This document shows positions 58,491 to 64,000 of a DNA stretch of 64,000 bases, in pieces; position 1 is the first letter of the stretch; each line of letters begins with the position of its first letter. A program made the translations under genes and the position numbers. Under the pieces are notes generated by a model. That model saw nothing but the letters and a program-made list of their open reading frames with translations, did no database searches and was not told where the DNA came from. Source of the stretch: Flaccisagitta enflata (Eukaryota; Chaetognatha; Sagittoidea; Aphragmophora); the NCBI GenBank assembly GCA_965153355.1, contig OZ231128.1, positions 23,188,001 through 23,252,000 on the forward strand, in the 5' to 3' direction.

Positions 58491-58841
58491 AACAAGGCCA
58501 ACACCTATAAGTCGCGTGCAAGATTTTCTGACTTTGAATGACTTAAAAAGACTTAGAATGCCTAAGAATGACTTTGAATGACTTAGAATGATTTAAAATG
58601 ACTTAAAATGACTAAAAAGGACTTAAAATGATGAAATGACCAAATGACCAAAAATGACTTAAAATGACTTAAAATGACTTAAAATGACTAAGAATGACTT
58701 AGAATGTCTTAGAATTACTTGGATTGACTAAAAATGACTTAGAGAAATAAAATCGATAAAAAAAGTAAAGTGTGACCGACCAACCGACCGACCGACAGAC
58801 GGACAAAGCGGGTTGTAGAGTCGCGTGCACGCGACTAAAAA
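58491..58841 (-). repeat. Hairpin-family element with ATGACTTAAA decamer core
   Basis: AACAAGGCCAACACCTATAA, about 20 imperfect ATGACTTAAA/ATGACTTAGA units, GACCGACC tract, TTGTAGAG, AGTCGCGTGCACGCGACT, AAAA. Confidence 0.85.
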
Positions 58842-59749
58842 TTTATGAAAGAAAGGATCGCTGCCCGAAAAAAGAACGAATAGGGAGAAATTGGGTCTTT
58901 CGAGTGTAATCGTACTCTTACAGTGTTATGAAAGGCATTCTTCATAAGTTCATCAAACAGAAGATGAAACACGAGGCATCTCGCCTGGAAACGCGTCCTA
59001 CCTCGTAGGCTGCAAAACCTGAAGAGTAAATTTGAAAATCCGTTTCGTAACCCGGGCCAAGATGGGAACCCTAGAATGGGAGGGCAAGGTTATTGCCATT
59101 GTCCTTATCTTGGAGGGTTTGTACGTAATTGTTTTTGATTGAGATTTAGTTGTCAAAGTCAAGATCGTGAAGATCCTCACAAGGTGAATGCACCTTAAAT
59201 GTCATTATCTTTAAATGGTTTTTGCGTCATTCCCTAATAAAAATGAAAAGTCTCTATAAGCCACTTTTCGGTCCGTCGGTCGGTTGGTCTGTTGGTCCGT
59301 CACAAAGTTGTTTCAAATGTGTTTTAAACGTTTTAAAGACATTTTAAACGTTTTAAGGCATCAATGAGCACTTGGTGGTCAGTTGGTCAGTTAGTCAGTC
59401 CATCTGTTGGTTCATTAAAAGTTTTTCCTGATATGTTTCTAACAGCGTTGAAAGGGTTTTTTAGGCTAGTTGATTGGTTGGTTTGTTAGATGATTGGTCC
59501 ATCTATAAGCTCTAGTTGATGGGTCAGTTAGTTGGTCTGTTTATCTGTTGGTTGATGGTCTATTTGATCATCACAAAAGATTTTCTGGGCATGACATTTT
59601 AATGATAATGACGTATCTTAAAGATGTTCATTGATTAAAGAAGTTTCCTAAATTGTTGTTTTATCTATGAACATAACAATCAGGTAATAGTAAAGAGAAC
59701 ATCACTTTTAGGCTCATAAATTCAGAATAAGGGAACAATACAAAGGGCA

Positions 59750-60060
59750 GCATGGTCACTGGTCAGTGTAGTAGGGCCTTTGATGATGAACACTGTAGTT
59801 GTTGGTTGAATTTACAAAAGCATAGTCTAAAATACTTCCACTTTCATGAGTGGCATGATTTACTAATTGTCTGAATCCAACAGAAAGTAGAGTTTTAATG
59901 ATAGGGTGGTCTTTGGCTTGATTAAAGCCAATGTTGAAATCTCCAACAATAATACAATTATCACAGTGATTGATTAACTGCATTAAACTTTGCAGAAAAA
60001 GATAGAAATAGATGTATCAGCTCCTTGAGATCGATAAACATCGATAACATGACAATGATA
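59750..60060 (-). pseudogene. Endonuclease/exonuclease/phosphatase (EEP) fragment of a transposon
   Basis: NCIIVGDFNIGFNQ and GSILDYAFVNSTNNYSVHH give the GDFN and LD motifs of EEP endonucleases. Upstream, VIDVYRSQGADTSIS continues the domain in a different frame, so there is a frameshift near 59995. Similar EEP domains occur in LINEs and fused to Helentron helicases. The VYRSQGAD ... LVNHATHESG wording reminds me of the latter. Confidence 0.6.
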
Positions 60061-60102
60061 ACTTGAAAACTTCTGGCTATGATTTATGCGATTCTAACTC
60101 AA

Positions 60103-60190
60103 AACAAGGCCGGATACACGGCAAGACAGTCGCGGACAATTGGGCAGGGGCCGTTATGCAATAACCGCTCGGAATTCAACAAAATTCGTA
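60103..60190 (-). repeat. Hairpin-family element, GGCCTTGTT half
   Basis: AACAAGGCCGGATACACGGC, GACAGTCGCGGACAATTGGG, CAGGGGCC, CGCTCGGAATTCAACAAAAT; no hairpin end follows. Confidence 0.7.
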
Positions 60191-60269
60191 ACAGACTCTC
60201 CATGCTTTGTTTTTTTTTGACAGAAAATCTCTCTTCGTACATCATTCACCTTTTTTAAAGATGATGACT

Positions 60270-60734
60270 TTATGTACATTTATTTGACATGTAAATGACC
60301 AATCTTCCAAGTGTTTCCACCTCTTTTGGGTCATTGTCAATAGGCTTAAATGGATCAACTGACAGATTTGCAAATGTTTCTGTCACTTCTTCAAATGGTT
60401 TCCAAGTATTCCAGGTAGATTTTTTGTCCTTGTTGTGGGAGGCCGATGTAGTATCTGAACCAATGAACGCTTTTAATTCACCATGCTGGTTATATATATT
60501 TTTGATGCTTATGTACTGTAGGTGTTTTCCAGCTCCATATTCAACCCATATATCATAAATCTGACCTGCTACCAACAAGGACGACGACAACATCAGAGCC
60601 AACCTATTTTCATTCATGTGCTTCATGTGAAATAACACTCTTGTATCGTATTCTTCTTGGAAACAATGTGGCATTGAAAAATCATTATGAAAAATCCTGA
60701 TTGGGTTGCAACAAACATGGATAGGAACAAACAT
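60270..60734 (-). pseudogene. Transposon-associated ORF fragment (GxDTTSA family)
   Basis: A 154-codon frame containing LKAFIGSDTTSASHNKDKKS, then TWNTWKPFEEVTETF. I recognise this as a fragment of a highly repeated invertebrate ORF normally reading F-x-GCDT-x-SAF-x-GKGK. The Cys of GCDT is Ser here and the usual downstream part is missing. Function unknown; a possible distant XPG/FEN-like nuclease relation is only an impression. Confidence 0.45.
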
Positions 60735-60849
60735 TATTACAGATAATCAGACCCTTACAATCTTTGAGCCGCATGCAACCCAATTTGTCTCTGTCTGTCA
60801 GAACATCCATCAAACCTTACGTTTTTGGCGTTTACAAGTGGTTGTTGCA

Positions 60850-60939
60850 TCACCGCTCCTGCCCAATGTATGGTTAGCCTTTTTCATCACCCCTGCCCAA
60901 CAGGACGCAACTTGCGTAGCCCTGTATCTGGCCTTGTTT
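60850..60939 (+). repeat. Hairpin-family element, GGCCTTGTT half
   Basis: CACCGCTCCTGCCCAATG, CACCCCTGCCCAACAGGACG, then GTAGCCCTGTATCTGGCC and TTGTT. Confidence 0.6.
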
Positions 60940-61439
60940 ATGATTTGACCCCCCCCAATGAAATGTTTTGCAGTTAATTATTTAAGCATTGACCCTTAAA
61001 CAAGTGATGCGGGGTCACAATATCGTTGCAGACGGGTGAGCAGGGGCATCCAACCCCCATTTCACCCCCAACACTCAAGCATACACAAAAAGAATCTCGT
61101 TTCGCATTTCCCCACTTTTTTGATGGGTCCCTCAGGAACGCATCTCTATAAGAAGGTCTGTCCGTCAGTCCGTCCATCCGTCCATCAGTCCATCCGTCCG
61201 TCAGTCCGTCCCTTACGCCTGTGTAAAAACCGCGTTTCTCGGCTTTTTTCGGCCACGGTGAGATCCTACACTGTAACAAATGATCAACCAACATGATTTG
61301 AGAGCCTCCTTTTCTACTCAGTCGTTCCACCCATCCGTTCGTCCATTTGTCTCCTCCATATACGTCACATGATCAATACACACAAAGCCACAGTCCGGAC
61401 GCATCGTTGCCCGGTCGGGCTTGTTAACTCGATGACCGA

Positions 61440-61860
61440 CGGATGCACAAAGCCTGAGTGTCCGCAACTAAAATTTTTTTTTTTTTGAAAAAAAAAAAGG
61501 AATGAAAAAAAAAGGCTACAGGATTCTGGATCTAGGCAAATTAGGTCATTTCCATTCTATTTGACCCCCCTAATGAAGAACTTTTTTCAAAAAAATCTCG
61601 TCAATTTCATGAGGCGTCGTTTTTGAAAACAAATTTTACTGTACAGGATCCTGGATCTAGGCAAATCAGATCATTTCCAATCGATTTGACCCCCTTTTGA
61701 AGAACTTTTTTTCAGAAAAATTTGTTGGTCAATTTTTTGAGGCGTCGACCATAAAATTTTCAAAATTTTTTGAAAAAGACTTTACTCTACAGGATCCTGG
61801 ATCTAGGCAAATTAGTAAGCTATCTCTAGTCGATTTAACCCCCCTTTTGAAGACACTTTT
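61440..61860 (+). repeat. Three tandem diverged units of ~135 bp
   Basis: CTACAGGATYCTGGATCTAG followed by GCAAATTAG and TTTGACCCCC occurs at about 61514, 61642 and 61788, leading into the 21-mer minisatellite. Confidence 0.7.
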
Positions 61861-61909
61861 TAAAGAAACATTTTCTGAACGGGCCAATTTGGGGGCCCCT
61901 AGGGACCCC

Positions 61910-62245
61910 GAATGTGCCCCAGGCCCTCCCAAGCCTGAAATCTGCCCTCTCAGGCCTGAGAGGGCAGATTCAAGGTCTGAGAGGGCAGATTTTAGCCTGA
62001 GAGGGCAGATTCAAGGCTTGAGAGGGCAGATTTCAGGCCTGAGAGGGCGGGTTTCAGGCCTCAAAGGGCAAATTTCAGGTCTGAGAGGGCAGATTCAAGG
62101 CCTGAGAGGGCAGATCTCAGGCCTGAGAGGGCAGATTTTAGGCCTGAGAGGGCATATTTCAGGCCTGAGAGGGCGGGGGGGGGGGACGCACGAACGAATG
62201 AACGGACAAACGAACAAAAATCCCTTGTGTTCTGCCCAAAAAGGG
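61910..62245. repeat. AGGCCTGAGAGGGCAGATTT minisatellite, about 11 units
   Basis: A 21-bp unit with substitutions, ending in a G-run and then CCCTTGTGTTCTGCCC, the same neighbour as at 41837. Confidence 0.8.
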
Positions 62246-62339
62246 TGTTGTAAAGAAAAATTCACACTTTGGTCCGGATTTGCATTGACCAACTGCCATC
62301 CAATTCCCATGTAAATTCCATGAATAATGTTGCATTTTT

Positions 62340-62477
62340 AGTCGCGGACACGCGACTCTACACCTTGCCGTGTCGGTCGGTCGGTCGGTCGGTCACATTT
62401 TTGAATTCTGAGCGGTTTTTGCATTGCTGCTCCTGCCCAACCTCCCGCGACTGGAATGCCGTGTATCGGGCTTGGTT
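62340..62477 (+). repeat. Hairpin-family element
   Basis: AGTCGCGGACACGCGACT, CTCTACACC, GTCGGTCGG tract, GCTCCTGCCCAACC, GTGTATCGGGCTTGGTT. Confidence 0.85.
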
Positions 62478-62571
62478 TCTGCTTTAACCCTCTTTATGCT
62501 TGCCTGTCGAAAAACGTTACTGCTTCGCCTTCAACCAGGCTCTTTTCACTTTATCAATAAAAAGAGTGTAC

Positions 62572-62762
<191 letters not shown>

Positions 62763-63354
62763 TTTTGTTTTCTCATCTATGATCTTTTATGTTTTCAATG
62801 ACTCACAACCAGGTCGAGGCTCCGACCTTTGAATATCATCAAGTAAGCATTCTAAAACAAATGACTACGGCCGCTTCAAGGGGCAAAGGATCCCTTCATA
62901 CTGCAAGTGATAGACTTATAGTACTTGAACTAGCAAATAAATAGCAATGGATTTTATCACTGCTAGCTGATAGCATTTATGAAATTTTTTTGCTAGCTCT
63001 GCTAGCAGAAAGTAGCAATCAAATTTATAATAGTTTATAACCCAATTGGAGGGCACCAAAACAGTGAACATGTATTTAGGAGTGAAAATTAAATGTTTTG
63101 TATCATACTTTAAACATTGTAATGAATGAAGGTTATTTTTCATTCTATTATCAAGAAGTCAGCTAGGAAATCATCTGAAATCATCTGAAGAGCCGCTCCT
63201 ACTTTCACCATTCCTCACATAGCTAGATCTTGCTATTGGTGCAATTTAAGACTAATTTCAGTCATAAAATAATGCATGATTATAATGATTTTCAATCAAT
63301 AAAGCATATCGTTGAAAGAAAACAAACTAATTTACCAAATAAACTAATTTATCA

Positions 63355-63505
63355 AACAAGGCCGGATACACGGCAAGACAGTTGCGGACGATTGGGCAGG
63401 GGCCGTAATGCATTAATCGCTCGGAATTCAACAAAATTTGTAACCGACCTACCGACCTACCAACCGACATGGCAAGGTGTAGAGTCGCGTGTCTGCAACT
63501 AAAAA
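63355..63505 (-). repeat. Hairpin-family element, compact
   Basis: About 150 bp: AACAAGGCCGGATACACGGC ... CGACCTACCGACC ... AGTCGCGTGTCTGCAACT, AAAAA. A good short reference for the family. Confidence 0.85.
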
Positions 63506-63654
63506 TGTGACAATGATCTAAAGATTCTCTAATGACGATTTAGTGATGATGCCCTGTATATTGTATATTCTTGATACTTTATACGATACTCCCTCGTTTT
63601 CACTCTCGTTGCAATTTCGCCAAATAGTTAGTCTAAATGCAAAAATCGCTTTAG

Positions 63655-63850
63655 GCTTTTTTTGTATTCACTTTCTTTAAAGCAATGGTTTCCAATAAAA
63701 GTTTTTTGAAAAAAAATTAAAAAGCTGAAAGACTATACTTAGCCACTTAGCTTTTTGTGTATTCACTTTCTTTAAAGCAATGGTTCCCAATAAAAGTTTT
63801 TTGAAAAAAATTAAAAAAGCTGATAGACTATACTGAGCCACTACTTAGTG
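63655..63850 (+). repeat. Tandem duplication of a ~95-bp unit
   Basis: GTATTCACTTTCTTTAAAGC followed by AATGGTTYCCAATAAAAG and GACTATACTTAGCCACT occurs twice in a row. Confidence 0.75.
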
Positions 63851-64000
63851 TCTTAGTCACATATTAGCCACGAAATTTCCACTACTTTGTCGCCTAACTC
63901 ACATACTTACCACAATTTTGATATTTTGATATTTTGATATTTTGAGGTTTCCTGGCAGATACACTTTTATTTTATTAGAACATCATTTTTTTCGAAGGCT

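Noticed and set aside
61697-62314. A 205-codon frame with GLRGQISGLRGQ repeats that looks like a repeat protein.
   Set aside because: It is the 21-bp AGGCCTGAGAGGGCAGATTT minisatellite read in frame. The same frame appears at 41621-41818 beside the same repeat ends, with no start context or domain.

Overview
The window is nuclear DNA from an animal, most likely an invertebrate. It contains intron-split genes with ordinary GT-AG junctions, an astacin metalloprotease carrying LDL-receptor class A and ShKT modules (a metazoan combination), several non-LTR retrotransposon fragments, many short non-autonomous DNA transposons, and very dense long microsatellites. I cannot place the species more narrowly. 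There are no bacterial operons, tRNA/rRNA genes or CRISPR arrays.

Two real genes can be rebuilt exon by exon, with every junction in consistent reading phase. (1) A secreted astacin (zinc metalloprotease, propeptide, cysteine-rich module, LDLa, and two pairs of a Cys-rich module plus ShKT) runs on the + strand from about 3994 to 31180. A 9-10 kb block holding eleven of its exons is present twice (about 4418-13670 and 21269-30840, nearly identical), with about 7.6 kb of unrelated DNA between. Copy 1 has the upstream exons but no last exon. Copy 2 has the last exon but no upstream exons. This is either one gene with a large internal duplication or two haplotypes joined by the assembler. (2) A seven-exon gene on the - strand (34267-45052) encodes a 423-residue D-alanine-D-alanine ligase-like ATP-grasp protein, a bacterial-type cell-wall enzyme family. 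By hand alignment several catalytic positions are substituted. Its introns hold a truncated LINE and several MITEs.

The rest is repeats. 1-3990: microsatellites and repeat fragments. 13.7-21.3 kb: the spacer between astacin copies, with minisatellites, a foldback element and a restriction-like-endonuclease retroelement fragment. 31.2-34.2 kb: repeats and a TA-flanked MITE. 45-64 kb: no recognised host gene, but an R2/NeSL-like retrotransposon 3' part, two long palindromic elements, nested hAT-like elements with visible target-site duplications, an exonuclease-endonuclease-phosphatase fragment and a transposon-associated ORF fragment.

The most distinctive repeat signal is a superfamily of short elements built on one plan: a terminal hairpin (for example AGTCGCGTGCACGCGACT), a CTCTAYA box, a GTCC/GTCG tetranucleotide tract, variable filler, and a GGCCTTGTT end. 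About two dozen full or partial copies lie in 64 kb, with at least two different hairpins and interchangeable tandem-repeat cores. The layout resembles the microsatellite-bearing Helentron-associated (HINE/pearl/DINE-1) elements. That assignment is an inference.
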